Origin: Smallanthus sonchifolius
Lineage: Eukaryota; Streptophyta; Magnoliopsida; Asterales; Asteraceae
Direction: 5' to 3'
DNA length: 64,000 bases
Assembly (NCBI GenBank): GCA_023525975.1
Contig: CM042032.1
Coordinates: forward strand, 17,552,001-17,616,000
The position numbers and the translations under genes were made by a program. The notes below the pieces were generated by a model, which saw only the letters and a program-made list of their open reading frames with translations, ran no database searches and was not told the origin of the DNA. Shown one piece after another: positions 45,706-57,847 of this stretch (position 1 is its first letter; each line of letters starts with the position of its first letter).

Positions 45706-46559
45706 CTAGTTTACAACCCGTGTCTACACACGGGGTGAAAATATCAATATAAAAAATTCTTAAATCTTTATGTATATATTTTACAGGTGTAAAAATATAT
45801 TACATGTACTAAGGATAAAAAACAAATTCAAAATATATAAAAATTAATATATAATTGAGTTTTAAAAATACGTTAATTACTATTTAATGTAATTTGACTT
45901 TCATTTATTATTTGATTGAAAATAAAAGTTAAATAATTAAATTTTAAACTTTTCTATAATAGGGATAATTTAAAATAAATGTGTTTTATTAGTATAAGTA
46001 GAATTTTTTTAAATATATATATATTATTAAAAGATATATGTATATTTAATAAGAGAGATAAACTAGAAAAAAATGATAATCTATACTATATAATAATTAA
46101 AGGTTTTTCAATGTCACGTGTCGTCTCCATATTCATTTTCATCATTTTTTTTCCCGCATCTCTCTCTTATTAAATACACATCTATCTTTTAAAGAAATAT
46201 TAATTATACTAATAAAACACATTCATTTTAAATTATCCCTTATTATAAGAAACTTTGAAATCTAATTATATAACTTTTATTTTCAATTAAATAGTAAATG
46301 AAAGTCAAATTATTTTAAATAGTAACTAAAGTATTTTCGAAACCCAAAAATATATTAATTTTTATATATTTTAAATTTTGTTTTCTATCCTTAGTATATA
46401 TAATAAATTTTTACCCCTGTAAAATATATATATATAAAGATTTAAGAATTTTATATATTGATATTTTTTATCCCGTGTGTAAACACGGGGTTCTAAACTA
46501 GTAATGAATATAAAGACGACACGTGAAATGAAAAACATTTATTTATTATATAGTATAGA
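45706..46559 (-). mobile_element. Helitron, minus orientation, interrupted by another Helitron
   Basis: 3' end at 45706 (reverse complement: hairpin around CCCGTGTCTACACACGGG, then CTAG). 5' end at 46559 (TCTATACTATATAATAAATAAATG on the minus strand). With 46080-46501 removed the element is about 430 bp, the same size as the intruder, to which it is homologous in inverse orientation. Confidence 0.75.
46080..46501 (+). mobile_element. Helitron, plus orientation, nested
   Basis: Starts TCTATACTATATAATAATT (46080). It ends with CCCGTGTGTAAACACGGGG, TTCTAAA and CTAG (46501), inserted exactly between A (46079) and T (46502). 422 bp, no ORF. Confidence 0.8.
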
Positions 46560-46971
46560 TTGAAGTCAAATATAACAAATGATATATCATTTAACAATGC
46601 CCCACCGCTTTTACCACTATACCAACCCTTAGGTTTAACCTTCCGAAGCATTAACCCCTCCCCCCCGCCAGGTACGCCATACATGACTACACACACGTAT
46701 CTATCATTGTTAGAGCTGGGCTACTACCACCCACTCATTCTCTTAATCATAACTCTTCGGTCTCTCTCAAATATCTCAAACCACCTTTTCCCTTTCGGTC
46801 TCAACGCCATTACAATCACATTTACACCCCCACTTCTATCTAGCACTCACCTTCTGTGTTCCTGCAATAATTCCAAACATGGATCCTTATAGCCATTAGA
46901 CCTGTCGATCTTGTTCATGTTCGATCATTGTTGATTCTCCATCTAAAGCTAACTTATAGGCAAAATTAAGT
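46560..46971 (+). promoter_or_regulatory. Proximal promoter and 5' UTR region of the YABBY gene
   Basis: 412 bp between the Helitron pair and the start codon, with CT-rich tracts (46600-46900). No unambiguous TATA box could be chosen. The only notable frame (46560-46892) is Pro/Leu/Ser-rich and not credible as protein. Confidence 0.4.
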
Positions 46972-48585
46972 ATGTCTTTAGAATCATCCGAACACGTGTG
47001 CTATATCCACTGCAACTTCTGCAACACCATTCTCGCGGTACTAAATTCTAACTTTTAACTATGTATTATTCTTTTATGGTGTCTTTGTTTCTTGACATAC
47101 AACTATATGCTCCAAAAAAGTTGAAAATTGATTGTTTTGGGATCTAATTACAAATGTTAATCCTAATTAATTAATCAACCTCGTGTTAAGGATCGAAAAT
47201 TTTGAAGGGCTTTTTGGTTTCTGTTTTGGGTTTTTGAAAGCATAAGAAAATATACAAAAGATTAGGTAATATAAAAGGTTGTATCGATCTTGGGCAAAAA
47301 TAGGCTTTTAATTTTGTGAAAAAAGAAAGTAATAAATCTAGATAATTTGTGTTTCTTTATAAATATTTATTTAATTGCGTTAAATTACAACTGATTTGAT
47401 CAACTCCAAAACCAGTTTCGATTTTTCTATGATACTTTGTTTAGTTTGATGCTGTTTGAATATATGGAGATCCGAGATAATAAATAGCATTCAACCTGTT
47501 AAAAATAATATATACTATCTAATAAATAAATGTTTTTTAATGTCACGTGTCGCCTCCATATTTATTTCTGATCATTTTTCCCGCTTTTCTCTCCTATTAA
47601 ATACATCTTTATCTTTCAATAATAATATATTTATAAAGAAAATACTAATTATACTAATAAAACACATTTATTTTAAATTATCATTTATTATAATAAAACT
47701 TTAAAATCAAATTATGTAATTTTTATTTTCAATCAAATAGTAAATGAAAGCGAAATTATATTAAATAGTAATTAATGTATTTTCGAAACTCAATTATATA
47801 TTAATTTTTACATATTTGAATTTTGTTTTCTATGCTTAGTATTTTTTACACCTTTATTAATATTTTTCACCCCGTGTGTAATACACGGGGTTCTAAGCTA
47901 GTAAGCAATATATAATAGTCATCAACTTAAAAGTCTAGTAGTATTTAGTAGTGTGTAACTTAAAAGTCTTTTAGTATTAAGTGGGTAGTTTATTTGCTTC
48001 TATGTAAACTTATATAATATAATTAAAGATTTGATAAAGGGAAACACAAGTTCACAATCAAGTACTTTCTTCATCTAGATTCACCTTAGTCTAGACCATA
48101 TAGAGTTTGTGTCAATTTCAATATAATTTCTTCACTACCACCGCTGTAAAGGTTAATTCAAGACAATAAAGTTTTCGCTTTTATGAAAACATGTATGAAT
48201 AAACGCTTTTAGAAGTCATAAACCTAAAAACCCTAAACTAATTGGAACAACTTAGAAAGATAGGAAAACACACAGCAACCTTAAATTGCAACATAAATCA
48301 GTCGAGTTAAAACATATCGTAGTCATATATTTCAAGGTTTTAAGGTTTAATTTTTAAAGATATATAATTTTATATATATGGTTTATATTTTTTGAAATTA
48401 TATTCTTTAAAGTTGAGATCGGTAGCTACTCAATAATCATCATATTGTACAATTTACACAAAAACTGGCTGGTATGAAACATCTGTGATGTGTTTATATG
48501 CATATACACATAGGTGACTCAGTGGCATGTGCGGCATGTGCCGCCGCGCGTAGCACGTATTTTCGAGGGGTCTAAAATTTTTAAA

Positions 48586-48641
<56 letters not shown>

Positions 48642-49577
48642 AAGTTATATTTTATTAAAAACTATAAGTTTAAACCCAATATTTTTATTTTGTTTATCTT
48701 TTTATTACATTTATTTCTATATAGTCGGATTTTTTTATATGATTAATTTTTTTTAAATATAAGCTCATATTCTATGAGCCTTACTATGTAGTCGCGCTGA
48801 ACATTTGAAATCTTGAAGACGCCTCTACATATGCAAACACTTTTTATTGAAATGTAATGATTGGAATAATGTTCAGGTGAGTGTTCCATGCCGCAGTATG
48901 TCACTAGGCATTGTAACAGTTAGATGTGGTCACTGTGCAAACTTATTGCCTGTAAATATCGGTGCTTTGTTGCAGAAAAACCCATATTTTCATCACCTTC
49001 ACCATCAGGTTTATCAAATTTAATATTTTCATCTTTCATATTCAAATTAATTAGTTTGATATATATTTTCATCTTTCGGTTCATCATCTTTCCAGTCACT
49101 TGAGCCAGAAGTACCTAGAACACCAGCAGTTATTGGTAAGTCGTGTTCCATCATTTCTTGCACATATTTGACATCATCTTCTTCAGTTTGGAAGGTGAAG
49201 AATAAAAAGAAAGGATAAAAACAAATGTTGTTTGTTCTCTAGCTAGAAAGAAAATAACAGAAAATGTCAGGATTATAAGAAATGAGATCGTATAAGGTAA
49301 TTGATTATAACAATACTGGTTAGGTGATTGGTTTACACCGGTGTAAATTTGGTTTACACTGATGCAAATTTGGTTTACAAATTTTACAACATTTTTTTTT
49401 ACACTTACAACAGTGTAAACTTTTCTTACACTTACGAATTTACAAAAATGTAAAAAAGGATGTGACATTGAATTCGTGTAATAATTTTATTAAACTAAAA
49501 AAATGACGATTTGATTGATTTTTGCCAGAGTTTTAGGATTTTGACAATAAAAGTAGGTTTTGATTTGATGCACATAT

Positions 49578-49628
<51 letters not shown>

Positions 49629-50025
49629 AGGTTTCACTAATAAATGGTTTTTCGCTAAAAACGCTAAAAGTAGGTTTTGATTGGATGCTTATTCCAGCGG
49701 CGTCGGAACCGTCTCATCACACTCTAACCCGCCCCCAAAAACCTAAACCCCCCTCCACCCGCACCCCTAAAAACCTAAACCCCCTCCAACCCCACCCCGA
49801 AAAGCCTAAACCCCCCCCACCCCACCACACCCCACGCAAAAAAAAATACCTAAACCCTATTTAGGGTTTAAGTTTTTTTTAGAGGGTGGGGGGTTTAGGT
49901 TTTTAGGTGTGGGTTTAGGTTTTTTGGTAGGGGTAAGGGTGGGGGTGTTTAGGTTTTTACGGTTTAGGTTTTTTTTGGGGTTTGAGAGTGGTTAACCGTG
50001 ATAAACACTCTCAAACAATCACATA

Positions 50026-50101
<76 letters not shown>

Positions 50102-53100
50102 AAGGGTTCAAATGATAACCAGTTTTTTATGTGATAACCGTGATAACCACTCTCAAACAATCACATAATTTATAAATTATTTTTTCTTTTAATTGTTAAA
50201 AGAGTATTTAAGTATTTTGAACATATATCTTGAACATAAATACAGAAATGATGAGTCTTACATATACGTATCAAATAGTGTTATATATACGTAAACACTA
50301 CGTGTCACGTTGTAATACTAACAGAATAACCATGTAATACTAACAGAATGACTAAACATTTATTTTCATCTTATTTTAATACATTTCCAAATATTAATTA
50401 TTTATTAACTATAATAACTATGTGACTAGAATTTGGTTTTTTGAATTACACATTTAAAGTTGGTTCACATTTGATATTTGATATATATATATATATATAT
50501 TAAGATTTTTTTATTTATTGCACACTTATACAACAGCTTAATAATTACTTAATAATTATTCAAAACTCAAGAAGGGTATAGTAATTAATAATTTTATTCT
50601 AAACTAGCTTAAAAGGTCGTGTATTACAAATGTTAAATAATGAAAACAATATAACTCATAAATCTTAAAATATTTCTCAAGGCTGAAATTATATGTTAAA
50701 TATAATAATAAAAAATTAAAAGTTACAGCTATAATTCAGAAATTCTAAATGCTTATTTTTATACAACACTAGGTTAGAATCTCGTGTATTACACGGGTTA
50801 AATAAATGTGATGGTATATACTAAGTAATAAAAATTTATGTTTTTATTTTTATAACCTATGTATTACACTCGTTGAATAAACTCGTGTATTACACATATA
50901 ATGTAATCTATTAACACATACGCGCGTCAAAATATGTTTTTTTAAAAATGTATTTTGATGTGACAGTTATAAACTCTTTAATACATTTTTTTAGTCGGGT
51001 ATTAATTTTTTTATATAATTGATAAATATTAGTTCATATTAAATTTATTTAGTTAATGATATAATAATTATTTATAAGTAATAATAAGTATCATTTAATA
51101 GGAGAGAGAAGCGAGAAAAAACATGTTGATGATGCATCAGAAAGTGACATGTGTCACATAATTTACTTGTTTATTAAGTAGTATAGATATAGATTTAATA
51201 TAATTAGTATTCTTTTTTAATAATATATTTATAATATGATTGTTATTTAATAAGATAGATGCAAATTTATTAAGAGCAGAGACGAAAAATCAATGTAAGA
51301 AGATATGAGGAAGTGACAAGTGTCCAGCTTAAACCTTTATTTATTAGTATAGATTTGATGTTCTATTGCTAAGTATACCATCTTTATCTAAGATTAATAA
51401 TTTCAGTATGTCTCTACTTTTAACTTTAGATAATGTCACATACGTCGTTTTGATTAAATCTTTTTAAAATTGATCAAATCTTTTCTTGTTTTACTCAAAT
51501 CTACCTTCATCATTTTGGAATTTTTACTCCTTTATTAGTGCTACTTACATCAATTTCATATAAATGGATCTTTTGGTGTGCAAAACAATTTGCAATATAA
51601 AAATATGAACTAATTTTTATTATGGAAATAGTTTTCGATTGAAAATCTCTTATATTCTCTTTTCTTTTCTTGTAAAATGTATTTTTATAGTTTGATATTT
51701 GAAAAAAACGACCGAATTTGTTTTTTTTTTTGTTTTATGAGTTTCGTATTATAAAATACTACAATAATTACTTGTTATGTAAATTTATTAGTATAAATAT
51801 TTTATTATAAGTTAAATGTAATTTTATTGAGACTAATAAAATCTTGGATAAACCATATAGTTAGTAACTTTAAACAATAAGTAAGATTAAATAATGTATA
51901 TAAAAGTATTAAATAATGTATATAAAAGTAACAATATATCCAAAAAAACAACCACCTCAAATTTGAGACACCATATAATAAATTAAAAATGTTACATTTT
52001 CATAACTTGATTTCACTCGTAACGTATATCACTTTTTAACTAAATTGAATATGGATATGTGGTAGAAGAAGAATTATTCGAAAATGATGGAGATAATTAA
52101 ATAAGGAAATAAATAATTAATTTTAATGAGATTTAATTAAAACGACGCAATTTTGATGGGTAACGAGTTTAGGTAGGAAAATGACTATAAAGTTTAACCA
52201 CAAAGCACACGTGTAATAAAATTTATTATTTTATTAGATAGAGCATGTCACGAGGTATTGTTTCTATATCTTATTATATTATTTGTATTATAACAATTCT
52301 TAAGTTATATTAAATTTTAGAAATTACAAAATACCTATATAATATTTGTAATTCATTTAAATTATATTTACAAAATTATATATTAAAAATTATATATTAG
52401 ATGAGCAAGGTATACTCGAAACCAAAGTGGGGAGGGGTGAGTTATTAACCACTGGATAAAGGTAATAGTGTTGCATTGTTATAGCCAACTTTTTCATGTG
52501 TGTCACTGTCAACAGAATTTAAAATACAAATACAACAAAATTAAAGAAATCAATCTTTATTTTTATATCTAATTTCAAGTTTAGACCTTAATATTAATTA
52601 ATTATACTCGACACCATTTATGTATAAATGCTCTAATAAATTTAGACCTTACATGTAACTTTCGTTTAATTTCTTCGTTAAATCAAGGCATATGTGGCAT
52701 ATTTGTAATTTAACATCCTTTTTTTTATCAGATTTAAACCCCCTTTTGAACCATAATTTAATTCAGAAGACAAAAGGGAGATGAAATTACAAATATGCCC
52801 TCACGTGATAGACACATGCCTTGATTTAACGTAGAAATTAAACGGAAGCTAGACGAAAGTTTTAAATTTGTTACAATATTTGTATGTAAAAGTTGTGCAG
52901 TGTAATTAATGAAGATTAAATTCTATAACTGAAATTAAATTTAAACATAAAGAATAATTTCTATAATTTACTTTAAAATCTTTTTACAACTGAGTTAGGT
53001 AGTAGATTTAGTCACGGTTTTGTCTCACAAACCATAGTCATGCTATAAGTTTTGTTTAATGGTATATTTTGTCCCTGTACAGTTGTCCAGAAAATAACTT

Positions 53101-54938
53101 GTTAGCATTGATATAAGAGAAACAAAATTAATATTTACGTGGCATCTAATGTTTAATATTTCGGTGGCAATCAAAATTAATATTTCGCCGCTTTTGTTTC
53201 ACAAACCAAAACTAATATTTTTCGTGAACTCCAAAGTACCCACATCATATCAATAAGTTATAAGAGTACACATCAATTTAACTCCAATTTACTCTCAACT
53301 ACCTATAAAGGTGAGTGACGGATCCAGAAATTTTTTCATAGGGATCGAAAATTTTTGAAGACGATTGAGTAGTGATATATAACGTGCATATAATATTAAA
53401 TTTTTTTCATTAAGGGGCAATCAGGGGAATATTTTAAAATTTTATGAGGGGCGATCGAGATTTTAATGCATATTTAACACTTAATTTTTTTCTTGGAGAG
53501 CGGTTGCCCCCCATAGCCCCTTAGTAGGTCTGCCCCTGTAGGTGGGGGTGGTGTTGAATTTTACCCACTCACACAAACTCTACCCTATCGGGTTCAAAAT
53601 AAAAAAAAAACACACACACAAACACAACTACCCGTAAAGGGTTCACATACCCGCGCCTACTACCTGAATGCCATGTGGCAGTGTTTCCGCGGTAACCGTT
53701 ATACCCGAATCCACTACCCGATTGATTCCCCTTAGAATGAAATACCTTCAGATGATGGACCTTGGGAACCAAGGTGAATGTTTTGGAGGGAGAAGTGACA
53801 ATACTATAAAGACAACATGCTAAAGGGACACAAAGTATCATTTGTTCATGACCTATAGAAGAGAGAGATTAAGACAGTGTCCATTCAACAGAACTGCTGC
53901 CATAGATTCGATTATAAATTCTAAGTTGTTAATGAATTGAATTAACCATTAATATTATTACTGGGTTCATTCCCTAATAATTATCATTTTATGAACTTGA
54001 ATAGGCCAACTAGTAGCTAATTAACATGATTGTACATAGTTAGTTAATTACTATGTATCTCTTAAATTTTAGAGTACAGTGTCATTTTCGTACTTATGAT
54101 TTTGCCATTTTAGTCACTTTCATTAAAAAAATTTTTTTAACTTTTTCGTCCCTTACTTTTCAAAATCTAGCGATTTTCATTCACTTAACTAAACTCCGTC
54201 TACATTTTAAGGTTAAATCAGTGGTAGTTTGGTCTTTTCATCTATCTTCTACTCTCTATGGCATTCAAGAATGATTTTTGAAAAGACCAAACTGTCCCTG
54301 ATTTAACGCTAAAATGTTGACGGAGTTGACCAGGTGGATGTAAATGGCTATATTTCGAAAACTCAAGGACTAAAAAGCTAAAAAAGAAGTTTTGGATATA
54401 TATACAAAGATGACACTTTACTCTTAATTTTATTTATATTCATATGTTATGACACTTCATTATGTTAATAATCTTTGTGGTGTGTGAAGCCCCACTGAAG
54501 AGGCCACGAGTTCCATCTGCATACAACAGATTCATTAAGTAAGTTATCATTTCCTTTGTCATTTTAGCTATTTTTACGTTTCAATTCCACAAGCAAGTGT
54601 AATAATGTATCAGCCAAACACATTATGGATTTTCAAAGAAAAATTTTAAATTCTAATTCCAATTCCAAAACATCCCAGCGAACCAAACCTCTAAAAACTT
54701 TCATACTCATCTGAATACTACTCCCGCAGAGAGGAGATCAAGAGGATAAAGACATCCAACCCTGAAATTGCTCATCGGGAAGCTTTTAGCGCAGCAGCCA
54801 AGAATGTAAGTGCCATTGGCTCGGTTTATCGATGTCTTAATTTATTGTTCTACGTGAATAACGTCTTGTGCTGTTACGCAGTGGGCACATTTTCCTCACA
54901 TCCACTTTGGTCTAAAGCTCGATGAAACAAGCAGATGA
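46972..54938 (+). CDS. YAB2: YABBY transcription factor, YAB2-like, six exons
   Basis: Exons 46972-47037, 48877-49008, 49096-49135, 54490-54538, 54730-54805 and 54882-54938 (stop TGA) join in frame with GT-AG borders to 139 codons. Exons 1-2 make the N-terminal C2C2 zinc finger (CNFC ... CGHC, with TILA, VSVPC and VTVRCGHC). Exons 4-6 make the HMG-like YABBY domain (RVPSAYNRFIK, REAFSAAAKN, WAHFPHIHFGLKLD). NIGALLQ after the finger and the GLKLD ending point to the YABBY2 subgroup, which sets abaxial identity and lamina growth in leaves and floral organs as a nuclear DNA-binding factor. The linker is short compared with the usual roughly 180-residue family length, so an exon may be missed between 49009 and 54490. 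Intron 3 is 5.35 kb and TE-filled. No disabling change is seen in the exons. Confidence 0.85.
47509..47901 (+). mobile_element. Helitron in YABBY intron 1
   Basis: Start TATATACTATCTAATAAAT (first bases decayed from TCTATAC). It ends with hairpin CCCCGTGTGTAATACACGGGG, TTCTAAG and CTAG before T. Same family as 46080-46501; about 393 bp. Confidence 0.75.
48589..48635. repeat. TA microsatellite in YABBY intron 1
   Basis: An uninterrupted TA run about 240 bp upstream of exon 2. Confidence 0.85.
49579..49624. repeat. TA microsatellite in YABBY intron 3
   Basis: The TA run lies between two copies of AAAAGTAGGTTTTGATT (about 49550 and 49667). Confidence 0.8.
49724..49985. repeat. Inverted telomere-like repeats in YABBY intron 3
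   Basis: 49724-49858 is rich in CCTAAACCC, and 49861-49985 is rich in GGGTTTAGG. The junction TAAACCCTATTTAGGGTTTA is an exact palindrome. Units are degenerate relative to the plant telomere repeat CCCTAAA. Confidence 0.6.
49998..50169. repeat. 30-bp direct repeats around a TA/TG microsatellite
   Basis: GTGATAAACACTCTCAAACA (49998) and GTGATAACCACTCTCAAACA (50140) begin two near-identical 30-bp copies. They flank TA (50026-50066) and TG (50067-50100) runs. Confidence 0.7.
50604..51353 (-). mobile_element. Helitron, minus orientation, in YABBY intron 3, interrupted
   Basis: 3' end at 50604 (CTAG with a weak GTAATACAC hairpin), 5' end at 51353 (TCTATACTAATAAATAAAGG on the minus strand). It contains the Helitron at 50769-51187. 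Confidence 0.5.
50769..51187 (-). mobile_element. Helitron, minus orientation, nested in intron 3
   Basis: 3' end CTAG at 50769 with hairpin CCCGTGTAATACACGAG. 5' end at 51187 (TCTATACTACTTAATAAAC on the minus strand). It lies between A and T; 419 bp. Confidence 0.65.
51354..52650. other. AT-rich intron 3 sequence, no gene seen
   Basis: No coding frame. TAATAAAATTTATTATTTTATTAGATAGAG near 52215-52245 may be another decayed Helitron 5' end. Confidence 0.5.
52655..52870. mobile_element. Fold-back MITE in YABBY intron 3
   Basis: Arms of about 70 bp are inverted copies: CTTTCGTTTAATTTC, GTTAAATCAAGGCAT and GGCATATTTGTAATTT on the left match the reverse complement of 52780-52870. Confidence 0.5.
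53280..53545. repeat. GGATCCAGAAATTTT-type dispersed repeat
   Basis: The start GTGAGTGACGGATCCAGAAA and the end CCCCTTAGTAGGTCTGCCCCTGTA are boundaries often seen in plant dispersed repeats. The inside is AT-rich with no frame. Confidence 0.35.
54071..54424. mobile_element. Fold-back MITE just upstream of YABBY exon 4
   Basis: Ends AGAGTACAGTGTCATTTTCG and, inverted, AGAGTAAAGTGTCATCTTTG. Arms of about 150 bp share TCAACATTTTA-, GTTAAATCAG- and GTTTGGTCTTTTCA-type blocks. It ends 66 bp before exon 4. Confidence 0.6.
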
Positions 54939-55158
54939 TCATGAAAGATTCTACAGGTCGCTGAGCCAACACAATTAATTAGTTAACTAATTATTTAATT
55001 AGTTGACTTATCACTAATCACTCTATAAAATAAATTCACGTTTGAAACCGAGACTATTAAATCGTATATCGTCATACATTTATGTTTTTGTCTATAATGT
55101 TTTATTTATCTCAATTGTTTGTGGTTAAATGATCATAAAATATGTATGTTTAAAGTTT

Positions 55159-56567
55159 GGGAAAATTACCAAAATGGACATTTGACTAGTCAAACTTACC
55201 AAAGTGGACAAATTTTTTCAGCGTACTAAGTTGTGGTCATTTAGACCAATAGTCGGCTGAAGCCAGTTAGTTCAACCGGCTTGAAATTACGTGCCCAACA
55301 ACCTTTTGTCAGATTTTCAACCAACCAAAAATTGACACGTGGCGGCTCTGAAACTCAAGCCGGCTGAAGCCCACTTAGTAGTAGGCTCAGTTGGCGTGTC
55401 TTTTTCTTTCACCTTGCTTAGCCGGCTTGGCTCAAGATGGCCTGTTTAAGGCGGCTTGGTTTGGTTCAGCCGGCGCCGAATGGGTTAATACACTCCATGA
55501 CCGGCTGGAGTTGTATTATTAGCCTGCTTCAAGTTTTATAAATATGAATCTTATCATTTCAATCTTCATTTTCACTTTTCAACTTTTAATTTTCACTCAA
55601 ACATTTAACTTCTAAAATATGGGTGGAGGATATCCATTTCCAACAAACCCTTCTTGACCGGTTGATGAACCTGTTCAACCTGTACAACCTGCAAACCCTT
55701 CTCGACTAACTGATGAACCTTTGACCTGGACGGATGAAGAGTGGAATTAGGCATTTGACCTGGACGAATGAACATGTAATCTACTTGAACCAGGTGACAC
55801 ACGTAATCGGTTAGACGAGCCAATAGACACAGGTTTTCGGGAAGACGAACCAACACCATCTTCTTGGATAACATACAACTTATATATTTCAAACAGATTT
55901 TTTTCATATATACAAAAAAGGAAATATCACTATCATCGTATATGCTGATTGGATCGATAAATGTTGGCATTTTATAAGATAACCTAGTAATATTTTTGTC
56001 ACAAACATTCGAAATAATAGATAACAAACCATTTTAAGTAACATTTGTAGATAACCTTATACCGCGCTTTGCACAATTGAACAGAACGTATTCAACAGCA
56101 CCATCAACATATTCTCATCTCCCGCCGCTGTATATTACAATATTCATAGACATTGTAATGGCAAATAAACTAGCAAAATTCTGAGTGAAAATTGGTAAAC
56201 AACAAAAATTGTAAGTGAAAAATGATAAACTAACTTAAATATGTGATGTAAAAAGTCGAAGCAGTCTAGTAATACCACTTCAGCCGGTTAACCAGTGTAT
56301 TAACCCATTCGGAGCCGGCTAAGCCATGTTAAAGAAAAAGACACGCCGGCTGAGCCTACTACTAAGTGGGCTTCAACCGGCTTGGGTTTCAGAGCCGCCA
56401 CGTGGCAATTTTTGGTTGGTTGAAAATCTGACAAAAGGTTGTTGGGCACGGAATTTCAAGCCGTCTCAGCCGACTATTGGTCTAAATGACCACAACTTAG
56501 TAGGCTTTAAAACTTTGTCTATTTTGATAAGTTTGATTGGTGAAATATCCATTTTGATAATTTTCCC
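55159..56567. mobile_element. Mutator-like element with long inverted repeats
   Basis: Termini GGGAAAATTACCAAAATGGA and, inverted, GGGAAAATTATCAAAATGGA. Inverted arms are at 55159-55518 and 56283-56567. The 9-bp flanking duplication is TTAAAGTTT (55150-55158) against TTAAAGTCT (56568-56576). The middle holds a short broken + strand frame from 55619 (MGGGYPFPTNPS, stop, then PVQPVQPANPSRLTDE). No transposase was recognised. Confidence 0.7.
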
Positions 56568-56576
56568 TTAAAGTCT

Positions 56577-57091
56577 GTCACTACATTTTATATTAAATTT
56601 ATTATAATACTATTAAATCTTTTGTATTTTCTATTAAAATTTTTTATTTATATCCTTTTAGCAATATTTTTTTATATTTTAATTAATTTACATTACTAAT
56701 AAATAATTAGCTTAAAAAGTAATTTTAATAAGACGAATCTAATAAAAATTGATTTATAAATAATTAAAAGTTTAAAAAGACACGAAAAATAGTTGATGTT
56801 TAAGATAGGGCTATGGTGGATTGATGTTGACAGTTCATAAGTCATTGGGTCAATATCAGGGGGTCTCCTTATGAATGATAATATTACTTACATCCCTACA
56901 CTATATCCAACTTGCTAAAATACACCTTTCTTTTAACCTACATCTAATTAAAGTCCCTTTATTGTTTTTGCACGACCACGACATAAAAGTTAGTGGTCCC
57001 TTTATTGTTTTGAACCATGAGGTAGACTATTCGTCGTTGACGGTACGCTAACTATTTTTAAATTATTCTAAAGTCTTCTGTAACAAACTTA
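56577..57091. other. AT-rich spacer, no gene seen
   Basis: No coding frame or repeat structure was recognised between the MULE and the Harbinger element. Confidence 0.5.
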
Positions 57092-57847
57092 GGAGGAATG
57101 GACACAACACTAATACCCAAGTACCCTAATTAATCTGTTCAATTTGTGAGTATCGCCTCACTTTTACTCAAATCCAAACTCAAGTATCCAAACAGGTGGG
57201 GGCACAACCCTAATACCCTAAACTAACCCAACGGCTCCAACATTTACGGACAAGGGGCACCACTCGGGTAGTGAATCGGGTATATCGGCTTCATCGAGTA
57301 CACCGCCGCATGGTGGTCGGGTACCCCTTGTGGATATTCTCATCGGCTACATGTACCCGTTTATATAGCCGTTGTATTTAAAAAAAAATTAATTTATTTT
57401 ATCTTATAAATACACTCTTTTTCCAATAATATTTTTACACCAAAATCCTACAATCTTTCTACTATATTTCTACACAAAAAATACACTCTTTTTATCCATA
57501 GATTCCAAACAATCAAAGGCCGGTAATCGTAAAAAATCAAGGCCGGTTCTAGCCAAGATCAACCGATACAACAACCATTTTATGTAACGAACCAACTTTC
57601 GGGTTTGTCTTATAATATATTATTTATATTGTAGGGGGTGTATATAAATAAAATAAAGTTGGAAGGTGTTATTTTAAATGGTGGAATTACCTAGTTTTTT
57701 AAGGAGGAGTCAAAATTACAAGTAGAAGGGCTGAACTGGTAATTAAACCAAACTTGATTTATGTGTAGGTGGGGGTGGCGACACACACACACGTGTGTGT
57801 GTGTGTTATGGTTTTGAGAAGAGAAAAGAGGAGAAGAAGCTCCAACT

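Noticed and set aside
49511..49864. 117-residue frame with Pro/Thr/Lys tail
   Set aside because: It runs through a TA microsatellite and the CCTAAACCC repeats in YABBY intron 3.
53569..53841. 90-residue minus-strand frame in YABBY intron 3
   Set aside because: It has a Gly/Ser/Tyr middle but no recognisable family, no start context, and a hydrophobic tail coded by a poly-A/CA tract. Kept out for lack of support.
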